DNA of 6,726 nt from CAYGWP01 sp964353455 (GCA_964353455.1 CAYGWP010000209.1:1-6726); one strand, 5' to 3'; counted from the first letter of the stretch, positions 1-6,048 are shown. Program-made: numbers and translations. Notes: generated from the letters alone by a model not told the origin.

Positions 1-11
1 CTGGATTCATA

Positions 12-43
12 CTTTGCGCGGCGGGTCTCCCGACCCGCCGCGC
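12..43 (+). repeat. GC-rich hairpin, left half of a REPIN-like pair
   Basis: Bases 16-27 pair perfectly with 32-43 (12 bp), leaving a TCCC loop at 28-31; the stem is preceded by CTTT. A second copy lies in reverse orientation at 81-111. Positions 12-42 match the reverse complement of 81-111 at 29 of 31 positions, and the two differences (G25/C34 here, T-A in the other copy) are a paired change that keeps the stem. No T-run follows, so this is not a classical intrinsic terminator on the + strand. Two such units facing each other resemble a REP doublet (REPIN). Family membership is inferred. Confidence 0.75.
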
Positions 44-80
44 CGGAATAGCGCGTGAGGGTGTAATAGCCGGCAATCCA

Positions 81-111
81 CGCGGCGGTTCGGGAGAACC
101 GCCGCGCAAAG
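81..111 (-). repeat. GC-rich hairpin, inverted right half of the REPIN-like pair
   Basis: Bases 81-91 pair perfectly with 96-106 around a GGGA loop (92-95), and CAAAG follows at 107-111. Read on the - strand it is nearly the same element as 12-42: CTTT, stem, TCCC loop, stem. The two copies are about 37 bases apart and the right one ends 31 bases before the uppS start codon. It could act on transcript stability or be a bidirectional signal for the unseen upstream gene. The sequence itself shows only the symmetry and the compensated base pair. Confidence 0.75.
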
Positions 112-142
112 ACGTGGGTTACGGTCGCGGATCGAGAGCGCG

Positions 143-910
143 ATGGCAGAGGCCAATCACATCCCGGAGGCGCTCGCCGGCGTGCCGCGCGAGCGATGGC
201 CGCGGCACATCGCGGTCATCATGGACGGCAACGGCCGCTGGGCCCGCGCGCGGGGCCTGCCGCGCATCGAGGGCCACCGCCGCGGCGGCGAGGCGGTCCG
301 CATCATCACCGAGGAATGCGGCCGACTGGGGCTCGTGCAACTCACGCTCTTTGCCTTCTCGAGCGAGAACTGGCGCCGCCCGACCGAGGAAGTCAATTTC
401 CTGATGGACCTGTACCGCAAGCACCTCATCTCGGAGCGCGCACGGGCGATCAAAAATAATGTTCGCGTCCGGACCATCGGCCGGCGGGAGGGCATCCCGG
501 CGGATGTCCTGGCAGAGGTCGATCGCACCATCGAGGCCACCGCCGGCAACACGGGCCTCACGGTCTGCCTGGCCGTCAACTACGGGAGCCGCAGCGAGAT
601 CGCCGATGCCGCGCGCACGCTGGCCGAAGGGGCGGCACGCGGCGAACTCGACCCGGCGGCAATCACCGAGGAGACCTTCGCCTCGGCCCTGTACACGGCG
701 GGGATGCCCGACCCGGACCTGCTGATTCGTACGGCCGGCGAGATGCGCCTGTCGAACTTCCTCCTGTGGCAGATGTCATACGCCGAACTGTATGTGACTG
801 AGACGCTGTGGCCCGATTACCGTGAGTCAGACCTGCATGCCGCCATCCGCGACTATGCGAAGCGCGAGCGCCGGTTCGGCGGCCTGAAACCGGAAGACCG
901 ACCTGCATGA
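143..910 (+). CDS. uppS: Isoprenyl transferase (undecaprenyl diphosphate synthase, cis-prenyltransferase)
   Basis: Condenses isopentenyl diphosphate onto farnesyl diphosphate in cis to make the C55 carrier used for peptidoglycan and other wall polymers; a cytosolic, membrane-associated dimer. At 255 aa it matches the usual length (about 250). All core motifs are visible: MDGNGRWA with the catalytic Asp28, Asn30 and Arg32; RIEGH with Arg41 and His45; FSSENWRRP (72-80); and DLLIRTAGE-MRLSNF (192-206) with Arg196, Glu200, Arg202 and Ser204. Glu215, in the YAE motif, matches the second Mg2+ ligand of the E. coli enzyme; numbering runs two ahead of E. coli throughout. The usual RTSGE/RTGGE is RTAGE here, a mild change. 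The ATG at 143 places MDGNGRW at the normal distance from the N-terminus; the ribosome site is weak (GAGAG at 134-138). The stop overlaps the cdsA start (ATGA), implying translational coupling. Confidence 0.97.
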   Translation: MAEANHIPEALAGVPRERWPRHIAVIMDGNGRWARARGLPRIEGHRRGGEAVRIITEECGRLGLVQLTLFAFSSENWRRPTEEVNFLMDLYRKHLISERARAIKNNVRVRTIGRREGIPADVLAEVDRTIEATAGNTGLTVCLAVNYGSRSEIADAARTLAEGAARGELDPAAITEETFASALYTAGMPDPDLLIRTAGEMRLSNFLLWQMSYAELYVTETLWPDYRESDLHAAIRDYAKRERRFGGLKPEDRPA

Positions 911-1836
911 GCACTGCCTGGACACGCATTACGATCGGGGCCGGCCTGGTGGCCGGGTGCGGCATCATCCTGGGCCTTGACGTGCCGCTGGCCCTGTGGG
1001 TGGATGCCCCCATTGCGCCGGGGTTCTGGCTCCTCATGCTGCTTTCGTTCTGGGCATGCTGCTGGGAGTTCATCCGGATGCTTCGGGGCAAGGGGCATCC
1101 GGTGAGCGCGCCGATCGTGCTCGTGTTCACCACGCTCCTTGTGGCGAGCGCATGGCTGGAGATCTACAAGCCGCTGAGCATCCCGTACTGGATGTACCGG
1201 AGCGGGCTTGAGCCGTCGCTGGTGGTGCTCATTGCGATGGTCTTCGCCGCGCTCATCGCTGAGATCGTCGGCGCCGAGCGCGGGGGGGGGAACTTCGAGC
1301 GGGCGCTTGCCGGCGTCGGATGGACGACGCTTGTGGTCCTCACCGTCGGCATGCTCGGCATATTCCTGGCGAAGGTGCGGTTCTTCTTCCTGCTTGACGC
1401 GGAGCACGGCGACCCTGGAAGCGGCCTCCTCTTCTTCGCGCTGACGGTGGGCGTCGTGAAGGGGGCCGACATCGGGGCCTACGCCACGGGATCGGCGCTT
1501 GGGCGGCACAAACTGGTGCCGAGGCTGAGCCCGAATAAGACGGTCGAGGGCCTCGCCGGGGCGCTGGCGACGGGGATTGTCATGGCCCTCTCGATCGGCT
1601 GCGGAATCGGCGGCCTCCAGTGGCCCGCGATGCTTATCTTCGGCCTGGTCGTCAGCGTTGCCGGGGTGCTCGGCGACCTCGCGGAAAGCCTCATGAAGCG
1701 GGCCTGCGGCGTGAAGGACACCGGCGGCATCCCCGGTTTCGGAGGTGTGCTCGACATCCTCGACTCGCTGCTTGCGGCCGGGCCGGTGGCGTATGTGGCG
1801 ATTGTGGTCTTGAAATGGACCGAGATGATACGATAA
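907..1836 (+). CDS. cdsA: Phosphatidate cytidylyltransferase (CDP-diacylglycerol synthase)
   Basis: Integral membrane enzyme making CDP-diacylglycerol from phosphatidic acid and CTP, the branch point to the anionic phospholipids and phosphatidylethanolamine. At 309 aa it has about eight or nine hydrophobic segments, for example roughly residues 8-30, 38-58, 67-83, 101-118, 136-157, 168-188, 220-256 and 285-304. Family motifs: GADIGAYATG (186-195), then LSPNKTVEG (207-215), and the C-terminal signature SLMKRACGVKD (261-271) followed by PGFGGVLDILDS (276-287). The acidic residues Asp271, Asp283 and Asp286 are present. The common PGHGGxxDRxD form is altered: His is Phe278 and Arg is Ile284. The ATG lies in the ATGA overlap with uppS, with GGAAG at 892-896 as a distant possible ribosome site. 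The uppS-cdsA pairing is typical, but dxr and rseP, which often follow, are absent. A nine-G run at 1282-1290 encodes three glycines. Confidence 0.94.
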   Translation: MSTAWTRITIGAGLVAGCGIILGLDVPLALWVDAPIAPGFWLLMLLSFWACCWEFIRMLRGKGHPVSAPIVLVFTTLLVASAWLEIYKPLSIPYWMYRSGLEPSLVVLIAMVFAALIAEIVGAERGGGNFERALAGVGWTTLVVLTVGMLGIFLAKVRFFFLLDAEHGDPGSGLLFFALTVGVVKGADIGAYATGSALGRHKLVPRLSPNKTVEGLAGALATGIVMALSIGCGIGGLQWPAMLIFGLVVSVAGVLGDLAESLMKRACGVKDTGGIPGFGGVLDILDSLLAAGPVAYVAIVVLKWTEMIR

Positions 1837-1846
1837 TAGACACTCG

Positions 1847-2899
1847 ATGGAGAAGGCGTTCAAACTGGGAAGCGACGAGCACCGGCCTCTGGTGTTCGGT
1901 CCGCGCGACAAGCACCTGCGGATGGTCCGCGACACGTTCGGCGTGCGCCTGGCCGCCCGCGAGGGCGAGGTTCACGTCATCGGGCCCGCCGACGCCGTCC
2001 GCAACACCCAGATGGTCCTTGAGGAACTCGAGCGGATGGCCGCCGACGGCCAGGTGGTCAGCGAGCGCGAGGTCCAACAGATCATCGACACGGTGGCGCG
2101 GTCCGGCCACACGCCGAGCCTCCAGAGCATCGAGGTGTACGTGTCGGGCCGGCCCGTCCGGCCGCAGACCCCCGGCCAACTCGCCTACTGCCAGGCAATC
2201 GATAAGAACGACCTCGTGTTCTGCATCGGCCCGGCCGGCAGCGGCAAGACGTACCTGGCGGTGGCGATGGCGGTCCAGGCCCTCCGCAAACAACGGATCA
2301 AGCGGATCGTTCTCGTGCGCCCCGCGGTCGAGGCCGGCGAGAAACTCGGCTTCCTTCCGGGCGACCTACAGGCCAAGGTCAACCCGTACTTGAGGCCCCT
2401 CCTGGACGCCCTGCACGACATGATGGGCTTCGAGCAGGTCCGCGTGTACACGGAAACCGATGTCATCGAGATCATCCCGCTGGCGTACATGCGCGGACGG
2501 ACCCTCAACGACGCCTACATCATCCTCGACGAGGCGCAGAACACCACGCCCACGCAGATGAAGATGTTCCTGACGCGCATGGGGATGCGATCGAAGATGG
2601 TCGTCACAGGCGACATCACGCAGGTCGATCTCCAGGCGGGAACGAAGAGCGGCATGGTCGATGCCTGGGAGAAACTCGCCGGCATCGACGGCCTGGAGTT
2701 CCACGAGATGACCCGGAGCGATATCGTTCGCCACCGGCTGGTCCAGGACATCGTGAACGCCTACGAGCAGGCGAGCGAAGCAGCCCGCATCGGCGGGGCC
2801 GAGCGCGGCAGCAAGGACCGCCCGCCAAGACTAAGGGCGGGACGCAGCCCCGGCGAAGCCGGGCCGCGCCGCGACGACGGCCTCAAACCGGACGAATAG
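1847..2899 (+). CDS. phoH: PhoH-like ATPase (YbeZ family)
   Basis: Cytosolic P-loop ATPase of the PhoH/YbeZ family, related to helicase ATPase cores and tied to RNA metabolism; family members interact with YbeY. A KH-like N-terminal region (roughly 10-70) precedes the ATPase. Walker A is GPAGSGKT (128-135). Walker B is the AYIILDEAQN stretch with Asp228-Glu229. The downstream VVTGDITQVDLQ (about 248-260) is the family's sensor-like motif. At 350 aa it exceeds the usual 320 or so, because the last 30 or so residues are an Arg/Gly/Pro-rich tail encoded by two palindromes (2821-2863). An in-frame TGA at 1826, with no ATG, GTG or TTG before 1847, fixes the start. No Shine-Dalgarno sequence is obvious, so translation probably depends on coupling to cdsA, whose stop is 10 bases upstream. 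The following order pgpH-ybeY supports the assignment. Confidence 0.95.
   Translation: MEKAFKLGSDEHRPLVFGPRDKHLRMVRDTFGVRLAAREGEVHVIGPADAVRNTQMVLEELERMAADGQVVSEREVQQIIDTVARSGHTPSLQSIEVYVSGRPVRPQTPGQLAYCQAIDKNDLVFCIGPAGSGKTYLAVAMAVQALRKQRIKRIVLVRPAVEAGEKLGFLPGDLQAKVNPYLRPLLDALHDMMGFEQVRVYTETDVIEIIPLAYMRGRTLNDAYIILDEAQNTTPTQMKMFLTRMGMRSKMVVTGDITQVDLQAGTKSGMVDAWEKLAGIDGLEFHEMTRSDIVRHRLVQDIVNAYEQASEAARIGGAERGSKDRPPRLRAGRSPGEAGPRRDDGLKPDE
2821..2863 (+). repeat. Two adjacent palindromes encoding the PhoH tail
   Basis: The first hairpin pairs CCCGCC (2821-2826) with GGCGGG (2836-2841). The second pairs CCCGGC (2849-2854) with GCCGGG (2858-2863) around a GAA loop. The first follows the pattern CCCGCCA-N7-GGGCGGG that recurs at 5442-5463 and 6034-6055, and it shares TAAGGGCGGG with the copy at the ybeY stop. 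Both lie inside the phoH reading frame, where they encode an Arg/Gly/Pro-rich stretch outside the conserved domain. Confidence 0.65.
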
Positions 2900-2902
2900 G
2901 AA
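2898..2902 (+). promoter_or_regulatory. Shine-Dalgarno site for pgpH
   Basis: AGGAA lies six bases before the ATG at 2909 and overlaps the phoH stop codon TAG (2897-2899). Ribosomes finishing phoH would reach this site directly, so the two genes are likely coupled. Confidence 0.6.
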
Positions 2903-2908
2903 CCAATC

Positions 2909-5347
2909 ATGGACTTCTTTCCGCCAAGACGGTCGCAGCCCGCCGCAGCCTCGGGTGAAGGCGGGGTCCTTGCGCGCATCGAGGAGCGTCTGAGGGACCC
3001 GCGGGTGCTTGGACAACTGGCGGTCCTGGGGGCCCTCCTGGTCGGGGCGCTCCTCATTGTGCAACTGCCGCGCCCGCCCCTTCCCGTCGAGAAGGGCCAG
3101 ATATCCACGAACCCGACCCTGGCCCGCGTCAACTTCGAGTACGTGGACGATGGCGCCACTTCAATCGTCCGCGGGCTGGTGGCACTCCGCGTACCGCGCA
3201 TCTACACCCCCGACGCCCGTAAGAAGATCATCCCCCTGCGCGAGAGCCTGACAGCACTCGTTGCCGAGGTGGCCAAGCAGCCGACGCTCGAGCAAGTGCC
3301 CGAGGCCCGACGCACCGAGTGGAAGATCGGGCCGGAGACGTTCGCCGCGATCAAGCAGGCACTCGGCGACAAGCCCGAGAACCTGGCGGCCGTCCAGGAC
3401 GCCATCGCGAAGGCCCTTGCCGCCCTTGAAGATCCGGCCCGCCTGGCGATTGTCAGCGAGGAGAACATGCAGCGGGAGCAGGAGCGTCCCGCCCAGTTCA
3501 AAGAACTCCGCGACAAACTTCCTCCTTCCGCGACCCTGGCGGAGATGGCTTCCATCCTGGAGGAGCCTCCCCAGGAGATCATCGCCCTGGTGCCTCAGGC
3601 CGACGCCAGCACTCCGCCGAAGGAGGTGGCGATCCCGCTCCAGGGTGTCCTGACAACCGTCGATGTGGACCGGATCCAGCGAGAGATCAAGGCGGCCCTC
3701 GACACATCGCTGAAGCCGATCTTCGGCGAGGCCGGCACTGCCGCAATCACGGCCGTCATGGCCCCCCGCGTAGGCGTCACCCTCGCCTATGACCAGGCCC
3801 AGACGGAGAATCACCGCGCCGACGCCAAGGCCGCCGTCTCGCCCGTCAAGGTCCTGCATAAGGCCTTCACGGTGCTGGTCGAGGCGGGCAAGGAGATCAC
3901 TGAGGCCGACATCAAACTCTTGGAACAGGAACAGGAGAAGTACCTGGCGGAACTGGGATGGTTCCGGATCGTCCTGGCGTGGATCGGAGGGGCGATCATC
4001 CTGGGACTCCTCATCGTCCTGCTTGCGGCGTATGCGGCCCGACTCCAGCCGAACGTCGGCCGGTCGCTGCCGCGAACCCTTATCCTGGCGGCGCTGTGCC
4101 TCCTGGTGATCGGGGCCTCGAAAGCGGTGGCCCAGGCCCGCGGTCCGGCAGAGTTCTATACGCTCCTGCTGGCCGTCTCGGGCATGATCGTGGCGGTGGC
4201 GTACACCGAGGTCTTCGCGCTGGCGTTCTCGTGGTCGCTGGTCCTTCTGGTTGCCTTGGCGACGCGGTCGCGGCTGGACTGGGCCATCACGGCGGCGGTG
4301 GGAACGAGCATCGCAATCCTGGCCCTGGGGCAGATCAACAACCGATCCAAACTGGTCAAGGTCGGGGCGCTCACCGGCCTGGCCTTCTTTGCGGCGAGGG
4401 CGGCCCTGGCGTTCTGGCGGCTGGATTACCCCGACGTCTCGGCCTGGACGACGCTGCGGACGATCCTCTGGCCCTCGTTCCTCTACTTCTGCGTGGGCGT
4501 GGCGTCTGGCGTGGTGATGCTGGCCCTCCTGCCGCTCATCGAGCGGGCCTTCGGCGTCGTGACCAACATCAGCCTGCTGGAACTGTGCGACGTGAACCAG
4601 CCGGCCCTGCGGCGGATGGCCCTTGAGGCGCCAGGCACGTACACACATAGCCTCTTGATCGGGACACTGGCCGAGGCAGCCGCCGAGGCAATCGGCGCAT
4701 CAGGGCTTCTTGCACGCGTCGGCGCGTATTTCCACGACATCGGCAAGGCCTCCAACCCGCGCTACTTCGGCGAGAACTGGCAGGACGGCCGCAAGGTCCA
4801 CGACTCCTTGCCGCCGGCCACCAGTCGCTCTTATATCATGGATCACGTCAAGGACGGCCTCCGCCTTGCGGACCAACTTGGCCTGCCGCCGATTATCAAG
4901 CGGTTCATCGCCGAGCATCACGGCACGTCGCTGATGGAGCAGTTCTACCGGGAGGCGGTCCGGCAGGCGGCGGCGGCAGGCCAGAAGCCGCCGGCCGAAG
5001 TAGAGTACCGCTACGCCGGTCCAAAGCCGCGGTCGCGCGAGACGGCCATCGTCATGCTGGCCGATGCCGTCGAGGGCGCCACGCGGAGCCTGGCGGACAG
5101 GTCGGCCCCGAAGACGAGCGCGACCGTTCACGACATCATCATGAAACGGCTCATGGACGGCCAATTGGATTCGAGCGGCCTGACGCTGATGGACCTCCGG
5201 ACCATCGAGGACACCTTGACGAAGAGGCTAGTGAGCGTTTATCATAGTCGTCCGGCGTACCCTGCGGACCGGCGCGCGGCCGAGGCCGGAACCGAGGGAG
5301 ACGGGCGTACGCCCGGCGAAACACGCACGATGCCGCGCCCGCAGTAG
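2909..5347 (+). CDS. pgpH: 7TM-HD membrane phosphohydrolase, PgpH/YqfF type (probable cyclic di-AMP phosphodiesterase)
   Basis: An 812-aa inner-membrane protein of the 7TMR-HD family; characterised PgpH proteins hydrolyse cyclic di-AMP. Order of parts: cytoplasmic N-terminus, one membrane helix (about 33-53), a large extracytoplasmic HDED-type domain (about 55-345), a cluster of membrane helices (about 354-545), then a cytoplasmic HD domain (about 560-745). The EAPGTYTHS junction typical of the family is present. Metal and catalytic residues visible are His580 (YTHS), His609-Asp610 (FHDIGK), His646 (MDHV), His670-His671 (EHHGT) and Asp719 (LADAVEG). It is longer than the roughly 710-aa PgpH, with a low-complexity tail after KRLVSVYHS. 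The start has AGGAA at good spacing. The flanking phoH and ybeY match the phoH-yqfF-ybeY order of Firmicutes. Substrate is inferred from the family; no cyclic di-AMP cyclase is in view. Confidence 0.92.
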   Translation: MDFFPPRRSQPAAASGEGGVLARIEERLRDPRVLGQLAVLGALLVGALLIVQLPRPPLPVEKGQISTNPTLARVNFEYVDDGATSIVRGLVALRVPRIYTPDARKKIIPLRESLTALVAEVAKQPTLEQVPEARRTEWKIGPETFAAIKQALGDKPENLAAVQDAIAKALAALEDPARLAIVSEENMQREQERPAQFKELRDKLPPSATLAEMASILEEPPQEIIALVPQADASTPPKEVAIPLQGVLTTVDVDRIQREIKAALDTSLKPIFGEAGTAAITAVMAPRVGVTLAYDQAQTENHRADAKAAVSPVKVLHKAFTVLVEAGKEITEADIKLLEQEQEKYLAELGWFRIVLAWIGGAIILGLLIVLLAAYAARLQPNVGRSLPRTLILAALCLLVIGASKAVAQARGPAEFYTLLLAVSGMIVAVAYTEVFALAFSWSLVLLVALATRSRLDWAITAAVGTSIAILALGQINNRSKLVKVGALTGLAFFAARAALAFWRLDYPDVSAWTTLRTILWPSFLYFCVGVASGVVMLALLPLIERAFGVVTNISLLELCDVNQPALRRMALEAPGTYTHSLLIGTLAEAAAEAIGASGLLARVGAYFHDIGKASNPRYFGENWQDGRKVHDSLPPATSRSYIMDHVKDGLRLADQLGLPPIIKRFIAEHHGTSLMEQFYREAVRQAAAAGQKPPAEVEYRYAGPKPRSRETAIVMLADAVEGATRSLADRSAPKTSATVHDIIMKRLMDGQLDSSGLTLMDLRTIEDTLTKRLVSVYHSRPAYPADRRAAEAGTEGDGRTPGETRTMPRPQ
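5302..5315. repeat. Perfect 14-bp palindrome in the PgpH tail codons
   Basis: CGGGCGTACGCCCG is self-complementary over its full length and lies 30 bases before the pgpH stop codon, in the part of the protein beyond the conserved HD domain. It resembles the palindromes in the phoH and ybeY 3' ends in placement but not in sequence. Fourteen bases can arise by chance in GC-rich DNA, so relatedness is uncertain. Confidence 0.45.
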
Positions 5348-5369
5348 GCGCTCTCCGCATCGGGAGCGC
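5348..5369 (+). terminator. Hairpin directly after the pgpH stop codon
   Basis: GCGCTCTC (5348-5355) pairs with GGGAGCGC (5362-5369), eight pairs with one G-T wobble, around the loop CGCATC. It begins at the base after the TAG stop. No T-run follows, so strong intrinsic termination is not expected. It may instead protect the 3' end, weaken read-through into ybeY or just be another repeat. Confidence 0.35.
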
Positions 5370-5380
5370 GAGGTCGCGTC

Positions 5381-5409
5381 TTGACAGAAGATGCAAGGTA
5401 AATTACGCT
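5381..5409 (+). promoter_or_regulatory. Candidate sigma-70 promoter for ybeY and the CNNM gene
   Basis: A perfect TTGACA -35 box (5381-5386) is followed after 17 bases by TACGCT (5404-5409), which matches TATAAT at three of six positions including the important second A and last T. The surrounding stretch (about 5381-5430) is clearly richer in A and T than the rest of the window, as expected of a promoter. Transcription would begin near 5416, giving a leader of about 65 bases that contains the hairpin at 5437-5468. This is inferred from sequence only. Confidence 0.4.
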
Positions 5410-5436
5410 TTCACGATCTCCTTGATTACCGACTTG

Positions 5437-5468
5437 GTCGCCCCGCCAGTCCGTCAGGGCGGGGCGAC
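5437..5468 (+). repeat. Hairpin in the ybeY leader (CCCGCCA...GGGCGGG family)
   Basis: GTCGCCCCGCC (5437-5447) pairs perfectly with GGCGGGGCGAC (5458-5468), 11 bp with a 10-base loop. Its core follows the CCCGCCA-N8-GGGCGGG pattern shared with 2821-2841 and 6034-6054. It ends three bases before the ybeY ribosome site, so in the mRNA it could influence translation initiation. It may alternatively be a copy of a dispersed repeat with no such role. Confidence 0.65.
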
Positions 5469-5471
5469 AGT

Positions 5472-5476
5472 GGGAG
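5472..5476 (+). promoter_or_regulatory. Shine-Dalgarno site that decides the ybeY start
   Basis: GGGAG lies five bases before the ATG at 5482. It favours this ATG over the in-frame TTG at 5422 and GTG at 5470 and 5476. The TTG would require translating through the leader hairpin and would add 20 residues not expected in YbeY. Confidence 0.6.
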
Positions 5477-5481
5477 TGGCA

Positions 5482-6048
5482 ATGGCCAAGATCGAGATCA
5501 CTGACCTTCAGGATCACGTGCGGCTCGAGAAGAAGTTGATCCTCCAGGTCATTCGCCGGGTGATCAAAGAGGAAGGCCGATGCGCGAAGAGCCTCAGCAT
5601 CGTCCTCACGGACAACCGTCACATCCGCGACCTCTCGCGCGAGTACCTCGGACGCGACACGGCGACCGACGTCATCAGTTTTCCGCTGGAAGACCTCGAC
5701 TGGTCAGGCGGAAAAGGGTCCAGGACCCTTGACGACCTTAGGGGTCCTGGACCCTTTTCCGCCTTGAACGGCGAGATCATCGCCTCGGCCGAACTGGCCC
5801 GGCGGCAGGCCGAGTCGCTGAGCATCGACCCCCGGGCCGAACTCCTGCTGTACATCGTCCACGGCCTCCTGCACCTGATGGGTTACGACGACCGAACGCC
5901 CCAGGCCGCCCGCGTGATGCACGAGCGCACCGATGCGCTCCTGGAAGGCGTGGGCTTCTCGGCATCTCCGGCCGGTCGCGCTGCGGGCGAGCCCGCCACC
6001 CTGGCACGGCAGGCGTGCCGTGGCCTGACGGCGGCCCGCCAGGGTTAA
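5482..6048 (+). CDS. ybeY: Endoribonuclease YbeY (rRNA maturation factor) with a palindrome-encoded loop insertion
   Basis: Metal-dependent single-strand endoribonuclease involved in 16S rRNA 3'-end maturation and 70S ribosome quality control; cytosolic. The conserved core is clear: IRDLSREYLGRDTATDVISFPLE, then GEIIASAELARRQAE, then the metal site HGLLHLMGYDD (127-137). Two of the three usual His ligands, His127 and His131, are present; the third (normally in GYDH) is Asp137. The protein is 188 aa, against about 150-165 normally, for two reasons. Residues 75-95 or so, between the FPLE strand and GEII, come from a perfect inverted repeat (5706-5764). About 30 residues after MHERTDALLEGVGF form an Ala/Arg-rich tail built from more palindromes. 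The frame stays open throughout, so the gene is probably functional. The ATG is chosen by GGGAG at 5472-5476. Its neighbours phoH and the downstream CNNM gene support the call. Confidence 0.93.
   Translation: MAKIEITDLQDHVRLEKKLILQVIRRVIKEEGRCAKSLSIVLTDNRHIRDLSREYLGRDTATDVISFPLEDLDWSGGKGSRTLDDLRGPGPFSALNGEIIASAELARRQAESLSIDPRAELLLYIVHGLLHLMGYDDRTPQAARVMHERTDALLEGVGFSASPAGRAAGEPATLARQACRGLTAARQG
5706..5764. repeat. Perfect 23-bp inverted repeat inserted in frame inside ybeY
   Basis: Bases 5706-5728 are the exact reverse complement of 5742-5764, with a 13-base spacer (5729-5741) that can extend the stem by several pairs including G-U wobbles. Each arm contains its own near-palindrome GGGTCCAGGACCC or its complement, so the structure is nested. 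It encodes roughly SGGKGSRTLDDLRGPGPFSA, a stretch foreign to YbeY that sits in the loop between two conserved segments. The A-rich GGAAAAGG block in each arm differs from the surrounding sequence. No target-site duplication is evident. It resembles a REP- or MITE-like element acquired without breaking the frame. Confidence 0.85.
5983..5996. repeat. Small palindrome in the YbeY tail codons
   Basis: GCGGGC (5983-5988) pairs with GCCCGC (5991-5996) around GA, probably folding as a five-pair stem with a four-base loop. It is the first of three consecutive inverted repeats in the unconserved 3' part of ybeY. Confidence 0.45.
6003..6019. repeat. Second small hairpin in the YbeY tail codons
   Basis: GGCACG (6003-6008) pairs with CGTGCC (6014-6019) around GCAGG. 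It lies between the palindrome at 5983-5996 and the hairpin spanning the stop codon, in the portion encoding the Ala/Arg-rich tail. Confidence 0.45.

Noticed and set aside
12..111. Possible CRISPR array or intrinsic terminators before uppS
   Set aside because: There are only two units, in opposite orientation, with no regular spacers, which excludes CRISPR. Neither hairpin is followed by a T-run, so classical termination is not supported on the + strand.
853..1935. Open frame of 360 codons on the - strand across cdsA
   Set aside because: It is antisense to a clear membrane-protein gene and encodes a His/Arg/Glu-rich sequence without motifs. cdsA on the + strand explains the region.
3161..4648. 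Long open frame of 495 codons on the - strand
   Set aside because: It lies wholly antisense to the pgpH coding region, and its product is a low-complexity Arg/Asp/Gln/Gly-rich string with no recognisable domain. It is an effect of high GC content and codon bias.
5422..5481. Upstream TTG start for ybeY adding 20 residues
   Set aside because: The extra codons run through a perfect 11-bp hairpin and have no ribosome site, while ATG at 5482 has GGGAG at five bases and gives the normal YbeY N-terminus.
5706..5764. Insertion sequence or intein in ybeY
   Set aside because: The element is only 59 bases, encodes no transposase, splicing or endonuclease motif, and shows no evident target duplication. 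A small non-autonomous palindromic repeat fits better.
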